NCBI GenBank assembly: GCA_964035545.1
Contig: OZ037770.1
Coordinates: 9,060,973 to 9,124,972 of the forward strand
DNA from: Bugula neritina
Taxonomy: Eukaryota > Bryozoa > Gymnolaemata > Cheilostomatida > Bugulidae
Direction: 5' to 3'
DNA length: 64,000 bases
Positions 1 to 13,587 of the stretch are shown here, piece after piece (within the stretch, counting starts at the first letter, position 1; each line of letters begins with the position of its first letter). The notes beneath the pieces were generated by a model. It searched no databases, had not been told where the DNA came from, and saw nothing but the letters and a program-made list of their open reading frames with translations. Position numbers and translations under genes: made by a program.

Positions 1-368
1 AAAGCTCATCAAATTAGACCATTACCACAGCAACTTTTCATAGTAAGTTCAACATTATGACCACACGAAACTACTACTCAATATTAACTTTTCATATATG
101 AGAGTCAAATTATTGTACTTATAACCGGCTAACAACCTATAAACACATAATTCTTGACCATTTAATATAATTTTTAGAAAAAATTACAATGATCAGACTG
201 CAATAATGTATTTCAACAATACGGATGATAGGCCATGCAAAACAGTTATATTAAATTTAATATCTTTGTAAATGATAAAAGCATTTTGTTTATTTTATAA
301 ATTTATAACTTCAAATAGGAGGACTAAATCATTCACACAAAAAAGATATCTCATTCAATGCAATTTAC

Positions 369-492
369 CTGTCAGAGAATCCTTCTTAGCAGAGGTGCAA
401 AGGTTACTTTCAAGGTCATTATACAGTTGACTGGGTTCAGTACTGCTCAAAGTTTTCTTGTTTCCTGATTTGTTGTTCTCCATCTTGTCTAT
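369..492 (-). CDS. Candidate further tail exon, or first exon of an off-window gene
   Basis: An open segment between an acceptor (tcttgtag) and a donor (CTGACAG then gtaaat). It starts in phase 0, matching the outgoing phase of the exon at 4371-4277, and leaves in phase 1. It encodes IDKMENNKSGNKKTLSST followed by a hydrophilic Ser/Thr-rich stretch. An internal ATG at 483 has no earlier in-frame stop within the segment, so it could also be a translation start; the layout (short polar N-terminus, phase 1 exit) then resembles exon 1 of the transporter at 13587. Any continuation lies left of the window. Confidence 0.35.
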
Positions 493-3400
493 CTACAAGA
501 TATGATCTTTTAGTTGGGAATTTACATGTTTATTTGTTTATATATTTTTGCTTTGCTTGATATTTTCTGCCTTTTGAAATGAAAACATGTTTTTTAAACT
601 TACTCATTAGCTAAAAGACAGAATTTTTCAGCCAGTTAAAATACTTGGCATTGTTGTATTGTACCTACTTTATTGAGTACACACCAGAGAATCAGAAATT
701 AGCTCAAAATTTAAGAAAATCTTCAATTGTACTAGGCAATAGTTTGAGGGTTGGTTCTAAAGATGTATAAGAACAAAACTCAGAAAAAGTCCTGCAAAAA
801 AGTTGTGATTTATGACAAAACACAATCATACAGAATCAGAATGTACTTGTAAAAAGCTGCAATCTTTTAGTAAGCTATATTGTGCTAGCATCATAGCAAT
901 GAGGTAAAACATTAATACAGCTTGTAGAGCTGCAATATTTTTAGATCGCAAATAATTTACAATTTTATGTGGAATATAATGTTCTCAAAAGAATTAAATA
1001 ATATGATTATGAGCAGTGATGTAATAATCAGAACTGCACCTTGTGCTTTTTAACTAGTAATTTAACCAAAAAATATACAGAAAAGCAGCAAAAGTTGAAC
1101 AATTTATCATTTTTCGTTGAAATGATTTTTCTTAAATTCTTTCTGTTTTACTCACCAGATCTGTATTGTGTTGTCAGTCCTATGGTGATACATGGCAGTA
1201 TAAACAGGTCTTATATAACAGCTCTGGCCAATAACAAAGCATTTTATTACATTAGTTGTGGAAACAAACTGATTATGATTATTACATGAAAGTGCTGAGT
1301 GTAACCAGTTCAGGAAGGCAATGCCTCTTTTGCAATCGACATGACGGGGATGACTGTTTTACAAATCAGACCTTGATTTGGTTGCCTCTCTCCACACGAC
1401 TTTGTCCTTATAGCTGTCACTCTCCAGGAACTAAAATTCTCTACTTCATGTTTCTCATGGCAATTTTTTTAAATCTATGTCGATGTCTTCCTCTCTCTTT
1501 TTTTCTTCCGTTAACTGTAAGCTAAGCATTTGTCTTAGTAGTCAGTCATTTTCCATTCTGTCCACATGGCCTAACCATTTTAGGTTCTTTTCTATAAGAA
1601 TGTCAGCCATGCATGGCAAGTTAGGATTTCATCATCATGATATACTATTTTACAGCCACTATCTGTCGTAATTTTCTCATCATAAAAGTGGTAAGCTTCT
1701 TCACCTGTCTTCAGTATATTATATTCCATGCTTTATAATATATCTATAGTATTTACATTTAACTTTTATGGAAACATGTCCTTGCTCTACGTAACTTCTG
1801 CTAGAGCCTTCTGTAAGCTTCACTTGCTTTGCTCATTTACCTGTTGCTTGCCTAAAGCTACTAGGCTAGGCAGGTGTAGCAGAATGTAGCAGAAAATTAC
1901 AAATAACAATAATATAATGGTAGTAAACCTTGACTTACAATATTAATAAATAAGTTTAGCAATCTGTGATAATATTTAACAGTGAGCAAAATCTTGCAAG
2001 CAGAAGAGATACTGTAATAGCTGTAATAGTGCTGTTATTATATTCTCAAACTAATCACTTAAAGAAAGTTATAACTAAACTAACCTCAAACTGGTGCCCG
2101 CTACTCTGTGAGTCTGTAGCTTCACTTACTTTTTAATCAAAATATATTTTAATCTGCAAGTTTTATTTGGATTTTCAGATCAGAGGATTGTCCCGAACTT
2201 GATTTTAGCCTTTACACTACTGCTCCATTTGTATACATAGCAATAACTTGTAAAGGGAGGGCAACTCCTTGTTTTAAAAGTTACCAAACCTTCTATATAA
2301 AACAAATTAATAGGCAGTCAAGTTAATAATTTTATATTAACAGATGAGCTTTTAGCTTAAGATGTTTTGTTTATAACTTGTTGTAAAACAAAAATAGATA
2401 AAGTTGAAGAGTTTAGGCTAATGATTGCAATAACAAATAAAACTATATTGTTTTAGTATATAAAGCTGTTCCCTTAGACTACTTTTACACCAAATTGCAT
2501 ATGATTCATTTACTCCAATGTAGACATTTTATAATATGAAATACGTGATTGTGAAGCTAGAAAATAATTTTATAGAGGAGATAATTCTTGATAAAGATAA
2601 ATTTGCATACTTCTATTTAACATAGTATTTTCATTTTATTTATTAGATAGAAACTTTACAAGATCTTTGGCATAAAAAGTAAATAAAAGAGTATAAGGAA
2701 AATTTATATGGCTTGCAGTAGTATATAAAATAAAACTTTCAACTTAGTATAACATCATAGTTAAGAAGTATACTGCACAAACTAAAAAGGCGGACCTTTC
2801 TTAAATTAAGTAATATTGTATGTATAAGAATCTACACTAGTTATTTGTAATAACCAAAATATTGCACTTTAAATAGTAAAATGAATGACTGGCTTTATAA
2901 TAATTATTTTTTGCATAGCTGGTTTAAAATTCCAACTAAAAAATTCTCTAATATTGATGAATACTAAAGCAATGGCCTTTGATCTCTGACTTTTGACACA
3001 GTTACAGTTTCACTGTGTCGCTGTTTGCAAACTTGTTCTACAAAAAAAGAACATTAATTTTACACAATAAATTGCAACTTAGTCTAAAACTCTAAGTTAA
3101 AAAAATGCTATAAATTATTGCTCAATCGTTATACTATATGCTATATTTAAATGCATATGATTGTTAGTTTCAAATAAGTAGGTATTGTAACATGACACAT
3201 ATAAAATTGACATTTTATTTCAAACCTTCTGAGAAATTGGTACAGACATGCATATTAATTATATGTTAGCTATTTTTAATCTACACAAATACTAAAACTG
3301 AAATGTTAGTGGTAATCGACAAATGTACTGCATATGGTTAAAGATTGCCCACTGTAACTGTGTATCAAACTAATGCTTGCTTTTGAAAGTGGGAATCCCT

Positions 3401-4276
3401 GTGGGAATCCCTGTGGGAATTCCTGATGACAAGGTATTTCTAAAGCAAGCTAAAGACTTGCTTTTGCTATGACACCTGAGCATAGGTGATTGATTTCTTT
3501 GATATAATCAATGAGCTTTGAACCCATTTGAACCCATGAACTTGTTCGCCCTAAGCCAGTAGCCTAACTACTAAATTACAATTGCTCCATTTTAACTTTG
3601 TATAAACACAGCAGAATTTATTAATTTTATTTAAACTTTAAAAAGGCATTAATTTTGAAACTTTTGCAAGGTCGGTAGAAATAAAGCAGTTTTATAACCC
3701 ACAAGCTCTATGTGATGCATTTATATTGCTATAGTTAAAAGGTAATGGCTAAGCGAATTTCATTTACACTATAATATAAACATTTTTAGTAAGGCTACTA
3801 ACAACATTCTGCTTTTTGTAATATTCTCACTTCATAAAGTTACAAAATGCATTTGGATTTTGTACCTTTGTTTCTACCACAACTCTATTTCAATAGAAAT
3901 TAAATTATATTTCAATTCTATTCTAATTCAAATAAATTATCCCAAACATAAAAAACCAAATGTGCAATTAAAGCTATTTTTAGAAATTTATGTATGATAC
4001 AAATCTTTACAGATAAAAAACTAATTTATAACACACCAAAGCATTTTATTATAAGTTATTCTATCAATTCAAACCAGCTCTAGGTATTAGCAGAGAAACA
4101 CAAATTTTCACAATAAAAAATTTAAAATTAGAGGCAAGCAAGCAGTTTATTATTGTCTCAAAAACCTAAACTTTAAAGTTATGTGGTTTTAAATGCAGCA
4201 ATAGTTTTTGTTAATATAGGTTTAGAATGAACCTTTTTGGGCACTAAATTTATAAAGAAATCAACTCTTGTCTTAC
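493..4276. other. Gene-poor AT-rich stretch
   Basis: No convincing exon, RNA gene or recognisable element. It holds A/T runs and a tiny direct repeat of gtgggaatccct near 3389-3420. It would be an intron if the two flanking exon candidates belong to one gene. Confidence 0.5.
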
Positions 4277-4371
4277 CTCCACATCTTCAGTAGGTTCCTC
4301 CGATGAAATTAATGCAGCAGGTTTATCGTTAGTTTGACTGTGTAATAAAGGAGCGTTAGCTACATTCATAC
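4277..4371 (-). CDS. Candidate alternative 3' exon of the SLC16 gene
   Basis: A 95-base open segment with a good acceptor (tttcacag) and donor (GAG then gtaaga). Read in the frame that needs one preceding base, it encodes a hydrophilic, acidic stretch starting SMNVANAPLLHSQTNDKP and ending EEPTEDVE. The last transporter exon has a possible internal donor after CATTCAA (gtatgc), whose phase joins exactly to this segment and bypasses the stop four codons later. MCT proteins have acidic cytosolic tails, so this would be a tail exon. It may instead be the first exon of a neighbouring gene. No transcript evidence. Confidence 0.4.
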
Positions 4372-4699
4372 CTGTGAAAAGTACAAGACCCAGGAAATAC
4401 TCGAAATAATTGCAGGTGTCGCAACTATTCAAAACAAAAAATATTTGACATGAAAACATCCAAACAACCACTTAACAATGCAGAAAATCAGTCAACCACG
4501 TAAAGGGCATAACAGGTATGTTTGCAGGCTAACAAATTATTCTTCTTTATTGAAAGTAGAAATAATTCCTGACGTTAGAATACATAATATGAAAATATTA
4601 CTCAATAACATTGCAAAAAACAAAGGAAAAACTTGTTTTCTAAGCTGATCATCTTGACGCAAAGTCCAATGGAAAATTCTGAATCTGTGGTGATCTAAT

Positions 4700-7600
4700 T
4701 TAAGGCATACTTGAATGTTGATGTCTTCCAGGGACTACAGGGTTATGAAGACTCCATTGAGAGATGGAGGCAAAAGCGTCAGCTTGAGTTCCACTTTTAT
4801 CAGTATTTGAATTTATTTTTGGTAAGAAGAACATAATAGTTGCCCCAACCATGGGAGGAACACCAGCAAAATAGAAAGCGTAGTTGTAGTTTGAAGTTTC
4901 GTCATATATCCAACCTAAATCAATAGGTACAATCTCTACTGCACATTGGCATTGACTGGAAAACCATTTATATGCAAACAGATTTTAAACTATAATCTAG
5001 CAGCAAAACTTCATAAATATATATAATATAATATTTAATATAAGAATGCATAATTATCAACAAACATACAATAAGCTGTTTACGTAAATGCTTACTGATT
5101 TGCATATTTAAAACAAATTGGTTTTCTTTTACATGCCAAAGACATAAATTTCTAAATTAGATTGTGTTTACTGCACCAAGATATATAGCAAAAATGCATA
5201 CAAAAAGAAAACTTATAATCAATTGTCCATGCATATAGACTGAATTCTAGCATATCTAGACTAAGCTCTTACCTCCTATCATAGGCCCTGTCATGAGGGG
5301 TATTGAAATCATAGCCAACAAGAATCCCATAGCCTGAGATGCATTCTGTGCTCCAACAAGATCAAAGACTATTGGTCCAAGTAGACAAATGAAGCAGCCA
5401 TCCATGATCCCCAAGAGAATGCATACACCAATGAGACCTGTTGTAACAAAGATAGTATATAACGGGCTCTGCTACAGTACTGAAAAAAATATTTGCTTAT
5501 GCTTCAATAGAAACAAATTACATTGCAGTCAGCTTCATCGGTTTTGTATAACTAAATTAAATATCGATTTATTTTAAATTATTGAGGAAATAAATGAATG
5601 CAACTTATCAATTTTATTATGGAAAAAGTACTTTTAAATTGATTAAATAACTTCAAATTTTTCTAGCTTGCATTCTTTAGAATACATGTATTGTAGAGTA
5701 TATCTGCATTACACACCACCGCCCAAGCACTGCCCTATAAGTCCACTGAAGCCCATCAAAATTCATAGTATATATGAATTCTCAAATTACTTGAATTTAA
5801 ATGTTTACTTCTATTTTAATAAAATGGGTTGCACTTTGCCTCCCTATATATCATTTTACTAAATTAAAATGTAGTACAAGATATTGTATAGAAACATTCT
5901 TATATGTAACTCTCACCTTCAAAAACAGGTATAAGTGGGATAGTTAATGTAGCAGCGCCAAAGAGCACTATAGCCACCTGCTGGAAGCGTACTCTGTTGA
6001 CACATGCCATGTCACCTAGCTTGCCACTCACCAACCTGCCGACACCTGACACACCACCTATTGTCATTATCAGTATCTCTCCATTCTTTTCAGGAAACCT
6101 TTGGCGGACATAGTTATTCTAAAATGAAACGTGTGCAGACTATTTTATACTTTATACTTACTCGTACTGTACGATATGCTCGGTAGTTTGTAGACATATA
6201 CCATGAATTTATAGCTACACATGACAATATCTCTAAAATATGATGAGAAATTAAAATATACGTATAAAGCAAAAGCTTTTGGTAAACTAGGAACTGCATT
6301 AAATAATTTCTTGAAATTTAGTAGCCATGCAAATCTACAGGGTTTTGTTAAGTGGATACTCACAATATGTACAAGAGGGATAAAATAACCAAACAAAGCA
6401 AATGTCACTCCAATAGCCCAGATTATATAGCCTTTATTCTTCCAGATATCGACATTGAGATAACGCTTAAGAAATGCCCAACACTTGGTGACTTTTTTTG
6501 TGGCGTCATCGTATGCTTGCTGTATACTTTCCGTTGACAAAAATGCTCTTGCACTACACTCAAAACAATCAAAAAAATTGAATGCATTAGTTTGTAGTTT
6601 CAGAATATTTACAATATAATAAAAGCAACAGTAATCTACAGTAATAAAATAATTAGTAAACAATACCTGAAAAGGAGGGGCTAGCTGAATCGTAACATTT
6701 TATTTAAAATACTCACCATTAGGTTTTAACAAATAGTTATTTCAAGCAAATGGGTTGATTGAATCTTTAATCAAACTTGGAACATTGCATTTACAAAATA
6801 TCCACCTAGCTGTAATTATTGCAGTATGACGATATAAAAACTGGATTACGTAAACGCACTTCAGTAACTTTGCTGAGCACATTAAAATAGAAGCAGAATA
6901 TTACTTCTGAGCCGAAATGTTACGTTGCTTTGTGTAATTTATAAATAACTTTGCTAACAACAATGAAACGCTAATGGCATTGCTCATCAACAAAATAACA
7001 AAAATACAATTACATTCATGATATTATATGTACATAGTATTGTTTTATAAGTTGTGTATGTTGATTGTTATACATTCTTAGGATTCCAACTTACGAATAT
7101 TGCCGATTAGCATCTTTTTTGGAGTTGTCATTCTGCTTAATAAGAGGTTTGAACACAAGTCCACAGAGGATCGTTGTAGCTACCAGCCCACTTTCTATCT
7201 GTAGAGTAAAGGCTAGCCCTTTGTTTTCCAGCAAATACTTAATCAGGAATGGCAAAACTACAACAATATAATGAACATTTCATATTGCAACATAGAGTAG
7301 ACAACTCCCCTGTCTGTAGAGATAGTTCCAGTAGTCTAGGATGTAATTTACTAGAAATCTTAGGCTACAAAAAGTTTGAATTTTGCCTAATTATGATGAT
7401 TAGATAATATTCCTTTTGCTGCACATGCTGGCTATAAAATTGCTAGATAAATAAATTTTCCCAATATGATACAAAAGTGGCTATACAATAGTGACAGTGT
7501 CACAACATCTTTGTTGGAGCACCAGTGGTCTGGTGGTTGGAGCACTAACTTAGTAAACACAAAGTTATTGGTTTGATCTCTAGTGAAGGTCATTGATAAT

Positions 7601-10600
7601 GTTAGGAATAGCATTCATTCATGATTGTGGCTTTTCATGAATAATTCCCTAGCCGATTTTAAAAACAAACCTTTTCCATCAGGGGTTTCTCGCAGGGATA
7701 GTAACTATTATACTGTGTGAGTATTACATAATAACATTGTCACAGTGCTGCAGTGCTACAGGCACTGTGACCCGGTTACTGTGATACAAACAGTCAAATT
7801 TTGAAATAATGTAATATAGTACGTTTTTGTAATACTAATTCATAATTTTTGCAACTAAAAAAACGTTAATGACTAAAATGGTCTAAATCGAAATTATGTT
7901 GCTATTTTTATTAATATTACTTATAACTAATAAAAATATTATAAATATAAAATATGTAATCTAAATTTTTGTCATTTATAAGTTGAAGCATCAATATGGT
8001 AAAATTGATTAATTTTTTCATAATTTATTATGTAAAGTAGTTTGAATTAAAGTCATCTAATATATTGAAATACAATTATTAAAAATATTATTAATTTAGT
8101 CATAAAACTTGTAATTAATTGCACTGTTTTGTCAGAAAAAAACAGAAAAAAAACACACTCTAAAATAAAAAACATAACGTCACTGGGATTATAAAACTCG
8201 AAATATCATAGTATTTTCGTAGCACTTACAGCAACACTAACTGAATATAAAGTTTAATTATATATAGCATTACTTAGCTAAAGCATATAAGTTGTGGCAT
8301 TACCTATTGTAAATATAGCACTTCCTGTAGTAACTATTCCATTTACTAGAGACATTTTTTTCTTGAAGTAATGTCCTAATATAACAAGACTTCCTGAATA
8401 TATGAAGGAAGATCCAGTTCCAAACATTACACCATACGTCAGATACAGTACACTCAGACTCTGAAATATTCCATATTCTTAGTATAGCAATAATAGTTTC
8501 ATAACCTACTTTTCATTCATTCAGAGCAGTGGATGTTGAAATCTGCAAATATACTGTTTATGTTCTAATTATTCTTTAAAATTTGTAAGAAAAATTTGAT
8601 GAAAATAAATAACAAAATGGTAAATTAAAATTATTGATTGATACAAAATGTGTTATATAATACACATCAATTATTTCAACTAAACTCCTATCTAGAAAAT
8701 ATCTTAATTTGTGAGTAGCAAACTTTGAATAAAAACAAGCAAATAATATTTTAATACCGTTTGCTATTTTATTATTTTTAGGTCAACAATGAGTTTGTTC
8801 ATACTTTAACAAAGGATGAAGATAGTAGACCAGTAAAAGACAGGAGAGCTCCAGCTACTGCTACTTTTCTGATCCCCAGTTGATCAGCTGCTATTGATGA
8901 TATCATAGAAGTGAAGAATGTCATGAAGAGGGTGATGGAGGCAATCAGTGCTGTAACATAGTTTAAATATAACTCAAAGTAAAAAGTGTGGTGTTGAAAT
9001 TCCTAGTAGCCCCTATGGCCTATGGCCTATAGTGTAATGGGTAGCACACAGGTTTGCAAGTTGCGTGTATAAGATTGTGGTTCAATTCCCGGTGGAGGCA
9101 GTTGTTTTATAGAAAGTAGGTTGTTTCTACATTACGAACTTAAGTTACTTGTGCATTGTTAAAATTTTGCCCCAACCGGGGATCGTACCCAGACCTTCCA
9201 CCTGCAAGCCAGTGTGCCAGCGTGCTAGCCAATAAGCTATGAGGGCTATTGGGGAATCAGAATCCCGTGTACATGTATTGCATATACTTTTGCTCAAGTC
9301 CCTGAGTTATGTAAAAGGTTTGAAATTTAGTTTGGTAATAATGCAAATAGCCCTATATTATGATAGCAAGAACCTAAAATAAATAAACTTATACTTTCTT
9401 AGATTTGTGTTAAGATAGAATTATTTCTCAGAATAATCAGTTACATAAGATGGATTCAAAGCTGGAATAACATGGGCAGAGGAAACATTCTCAATGGCTA
9501 AAGCAATATATTTCTATTTCCTGTGAGTTTAGAATGTTAGTGCAACAGCTTGTTGATCGTAATAATATTTTGGTACATCCTGCCAAATATGTTCTAAAAA
9601 TAGCTGAACTAAGCAATATTTTCGGATATTGCTTGTTCTAACTGCTCTATAAGTAAACAGTTTTGAGACTAAGTATACAAAACATGACCAAGTAATATTA
9701 TGTTGAAACTTGTCCTGCACTAAAACCTTGCTAGACTTTGAAAGTTATACCAGTAGGATATTAGGCAAAACTTTAATAGAGGATAGTAAACAAATGTTGG
9801 GTATGTAATCTATTTTCTTTTTTCTAAAATAAGCAGTATAGCCGATAAGTAAATATTTGCTTTTTAAAACAATTTGGAAGGTTAAAAGGGTAAGTGACCA
9901 ATTAAATGACCAAGGATGTAGCTATAAGGCTGTGTTTTATTTTAAAAACATATTTTCAGTTCAAACTATTAGGATGTTTGGTTATAAATATTATGTTAAC
10001 TGAACACATCTATTTCTTATGTAAAGCCACAACTTCTTGTTAAATAGATATTCCAGTGCTTCCATTCAGTACGCACTGGATAATCAAACTACACAGGTAA
10101 AGGCATAATATTATGCAATGGTCACAACCAGTAGAAATAAACAATCTTCATGGTACACCAACCATGTTGGTTTGTGGTGTCATACTAGCTACCAAATTAC
10201 TTTAGGCAAACCAGATAACTAGGTTAACATAAACATTGATCTAGATACTGGTAAATTAGATGAATTTTTATATTACCATTTAATACTATTATATTATTGT
10301 GTTATTATATAACATTATTATATTAGTATTTGCAAGGAATATAAAAAGCACAAAAGTTCATATTCTAATATAATAGAAGATCTTACAATAATATCAAACG
10401 TTAAGAAAAATAACCCTGTATCAGGATTATTTGCATCTACAGGATTAATATAGAGTTGTCTTCCCTCACTATATTCACAACTATGGAATAACAAGACAGC
10501 ACACTCACAGACTTAGTATTAATATAGAGTTGTCTTCCCTCACTATATTCACAACTATAGAATAACAAGACACTACACTCACAGACTTTAGTTGTCACAT

Positions 10601-13587
10601 TCTCTTCACTATCAGCTAGCTGACTCAGATGTGGCAGCAGAATTCCAAATGTATTCAGCATTCCAAATACAACTCCATTTACCCAGAAAGAAGCTAAACA
10701 CACTAGCCAACCTCTACCACCATCAGGGGGGACAAACTCCTCAAAATCATCTGCATTTATGATATTTTCTTTATACTTGTGTCCTTCCACTAAAGATAGA
10801 TAGATATTATAGGACATAGGTAGATGTTACAGGCAGATAATAAAGATATATAATATGGATATATATTATATATTGTATAGGTAAATATAATATATTATAT
10901 AGGTAGATATATTACAACTCACTCGAGTTTTGAGTTATATATCTCCCTATATAATATATAGTATATATCCATATTATATATATCTAATATCTGCCTGAAA
11001 CATCTACCTATGTCCTATAATATCTATTAAAAATATTAGAGATACATAATATGGATATATATTGTATAGGTAAATATATATTTTATAGGTAGATATATAT
11101 ATTATAGATTGACAGATGTTATTTCACTTTTAGGGCATTTGAGGGCCATTTTTCACAACAAAATAGTAATTGTGCTTATTTATTTCAAAGCCAACAATCT
11201 ATTATAATTAACTTCTTTCCCTGAAACTTTGTGCAGTATATATATTTATATTATGCTACATATACTAAAATATGTATACATAGTATATACCTATCTATAT
11301 ATCTTATCGTAATACATTATACGAGTATACAGTTTTGGGGGAAATCTACATTAATATTGCTGTACAAGTTGCTCTTGTTTAACAACGTGCTAAGGTATTT
11401 TCATTGTTATCATTAGTAATTTGCTTTTTAGTTCATTAAAGTGAGTCATGTTTGAAATTTGTATTTTCATGGAGTTTGGCTATTTTGGGTTATACAGACA
11501 TTTTAAGATGAATATCATAACACTTTGATATTAATATTTCCTGCTCTTCTATATATAGCTTAATATTCCATTGTATTGCTATGTTATGACTTTTTATAGA
11601 ACAGGTTGGAATCTGCATGCCAGGTGCATCTTTATATGCAAGTAGGCTACTTGATCTTATTCTATATCTTTGTTTGACTTTTTGATGAAAACATGAAGTA
11701 CATTTGAGATTGGTTGAGTTTAATTTTGACTCTAAACATGCTTTCAGTTTACTTGCAACGGCAACTTCTAAGATGTAAAAACTTTTTTATAAACAGCAAA
11801 TCAACATTTTAGTACACTTTGAGCAATTTTAAGATTTTCAAAACTCTAATAAAATTTTGTATTTTTGAAGCATTATTGGCTAAAGGATAACTATAAAACA
11901 TAAGCCTACACCTGCATATTATTGTATAAAAGTGTACCCGCTAAAACATATTTTTAGAGGTACTGCTCAGATTAGAGATAAACAGCTATTCTAACCCAAG
12001 CACCAGCAAGTACCTGTAACTCTATATATTTTAATTATTTAATCGTTCTACCTGCAACTACTCAGGGTGTGCTCTAAAGCAGAACCCCTATTGAAATATT
12101 ACACTAAGCAAACAGGAAAATTATTTGCTGAAACCTTCATCAATATTTGCTTTTTGTCAATGCAATTCATGCTGAATCCGGCAGAATAAGTTGTTTTGAA
12201 AATTTGTAATAACTTGTCTAACTATCAGCTGATCAAATGTTCCGGCAAATACTATAATATAGCAGTAGACTTGTGCTATAGCATGTTACTATATACAGTA
12301 CTTCATCAGCTAATATTAGCATCTTGTTAGACAGTAAATGCCACTTGGTGAAGACATGCTGTGGTTTTTGTACACGCCAGTAATAGTAGTAGTTATGCAA
12401 ATACCTCTCTGGTTTTCCACACAATAAACAATTCGAAGCTCTAATCAATGTTATACAAATTATTGACTAGCCGGTTCTATAATTATAGTAAGCAGTGAGG
12501 TTATTGATCATTAACACTATCTTTATGTTAACAACAGCAAGGAAAATTTATGTAAAACAGTAGCTATTAATACATTGTGTTCATGTCATCAGGTTACTTA
12601 TACTTAAGTTGTCACTAGCTATAGCATCCCATGGAGGAAGGTTAAATATTCAATGATGGCTTGCTTGATGATAGACATTGGTCCAAGTTATGGGGTATAC
12701 ACGGGTACTCCAAACTCCCACCAGCTTCTTTAAATTCCCACAAATCTAACTGCACCTTCACCATTTGATTCTATTGCATTTCAATGTAAGACTATTCATT
12801 AGTGGTTAGTTTGACACGATTTGAGATAGTGATAATGCTCTATAAAATTTCAAAATCCTGTTCAATTTTTTAGGTCTATATGTTATTGGTGGGTGTTTTA
12901 ATTATATAAATATAAAGTCTAATGCAAATTATTTTCAGCAAATGAGTATCAATATAAGATCTTTTTATAATTATTTTATTTTTCAAACAATAATATAATT
13001 TTACTTATAAAAAACCATAAAAATAACTTGATTTTTGCGCAGATGCAACATACTTTTGTTTCATTTTCAAAGTATAGGCTGTAAATTTCTAATATTTTCC
13101 TTAATTTATTTTACCTCAAACTGATGAAAAATAGAAACTGAAATAATTAGAAAAATTGATGGTGCATGAGACTACTTTACTGTGTTTTGCCAACCTACCT
13201 TATGCCACAAGAAAACTGTAGCCTGTTTTAGACCCTAGTAAAATTGGTAATGATGTTTTTACTGTACTCACTATTTTCTTTATACCTTGGTCACCATTTA
13301 GACTGAAAACTTGCAAAATATTGTATAACCAAAGTCATAGCCTAAATAAATATGTTACTGAATACAAGTAAGGTACCTGGTTTCAGAGATTGTAGTCTAT
13401 ATAAACTATATATAAGATAATATTATATTTATAGGCAGCTATATAATAGCGTGGGGAAGGGGATATTTTATGTGAATAAATGATCACCTGCAAGGGTGTC
13501 TTTCCTGGATTCCTCTTGAGGAAAGAGACTGTTGTCTGGTTCTTTAAACTCCAGAACTACCGAGCTTGTGGGTTTTTTATCCTCCAT
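4700..13587 (-). CDS. SLC16-family monocarboxylate transporter (MCT-like)
   Basis: Proton-linked or related carrier of small monocarboxylates in the plasma membrane, of the 12-helix major facilitator fold; the exact substrate cannot be told. Coding exons: 13587-13488, 10789-10583, 8950-8805, 8460-8304, 7257-7095, 6553-6364, 6118-5917, 5437-5273, 4914-4700; all phases match and give 514 aa, normal for the family. Seen: the TM1 signature VPPDGGRGW at residues 53-61 (the usual tryptophan after GG is arginine here), [12 protein letters not shown], the loop motif [14 protein letters not shown] near 180-193, [12 protein letters not shown] with an arginine (R349) where the family has its TM8 arginine, and GIMDGCF plus [20 protein letters not shown] in the C-terminal half. 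The acidic partner usually near the TM8 arginine is not obvious. The start is the first ATG, followed by a short hydrophilic tail. It is divergent from SNX3. A tandem repeat duplicates the exon 2 donor, and a longer alternative tail is possible. Confidence 0.9.
7515..7590 (+). repeat. tRNA-like SINE head (degenerate)
   Basis: It contains an A-box-like TGGTCTGGTGGTTGG and a B-box-like GGTTTGATCTC at tRNA spacing. It has no clean cloverleaf and lies in the SLC16 intron between 8304 and 7257, so it reads as a decayed tRNA-derived SINE. Confidence 0.5.
9016..9100 (+). repeat. tRNA-derived SINE head
   Basis: TAGTGTAATGGGTAGC (A box) and GGTTCAATTCCCGG (B box) at tRNA spacing, with TTGCAA in the anticodon-loop position. 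The sequence around it is not a clean tRNA. It lies in SLC16 intron 2, about 70 bp from an opposite-strand relative. Confidence 0.6.
9168..9248 (-). repeat. tRNA-derived SINE head, inverted relative to its neighbour
   Basis: On the minus strand it reads GGCTAGCACGC ... CTTGCAGG ... GGGTACGATCCCCGG, then a GGGGCAAAATTTTAAC tail. The tail resembles the one following the copy at 33 kb, which argues for one dispersed SINE family. Confidence 0.6.
10442..10590 (-). repeat. 74-bp tandem duplication carrying the SLC16 exon 2 splice donor
   Basis: Two near-identical 74-bp units (10442-10515 and 10516-10589). Each carries the same exon-end/donor string, read on the minus strand as AAGTCT then gtgagtg. 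The exon-proximal copy keeps the phase used in the gene model; the second is an extra downstream donor. Confidence 0.8.
10797..11032. repeat. Approximately 236-bp AT-rich palindrome
   Basis: The two arms are near reverse complements (aatagatattataggacat-type ends, and gcagat and atatggatata blocks within). They meet at a centre near 10917-10936 (actcactcgagttttgagtt). A partial third copy of the arm follows to about 11110. It sits in SLC16 intron 1, beside the exon 2 acceptor. Probably a foldback element or an expanded hairpin. Confidence 0.7.
11111..13487. other. Intron 1 remainder of the SLC16 gene
   Basis: AT-rich, no exon with supporting splice sites and no recognisable repeat. Confidence 0.5.
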
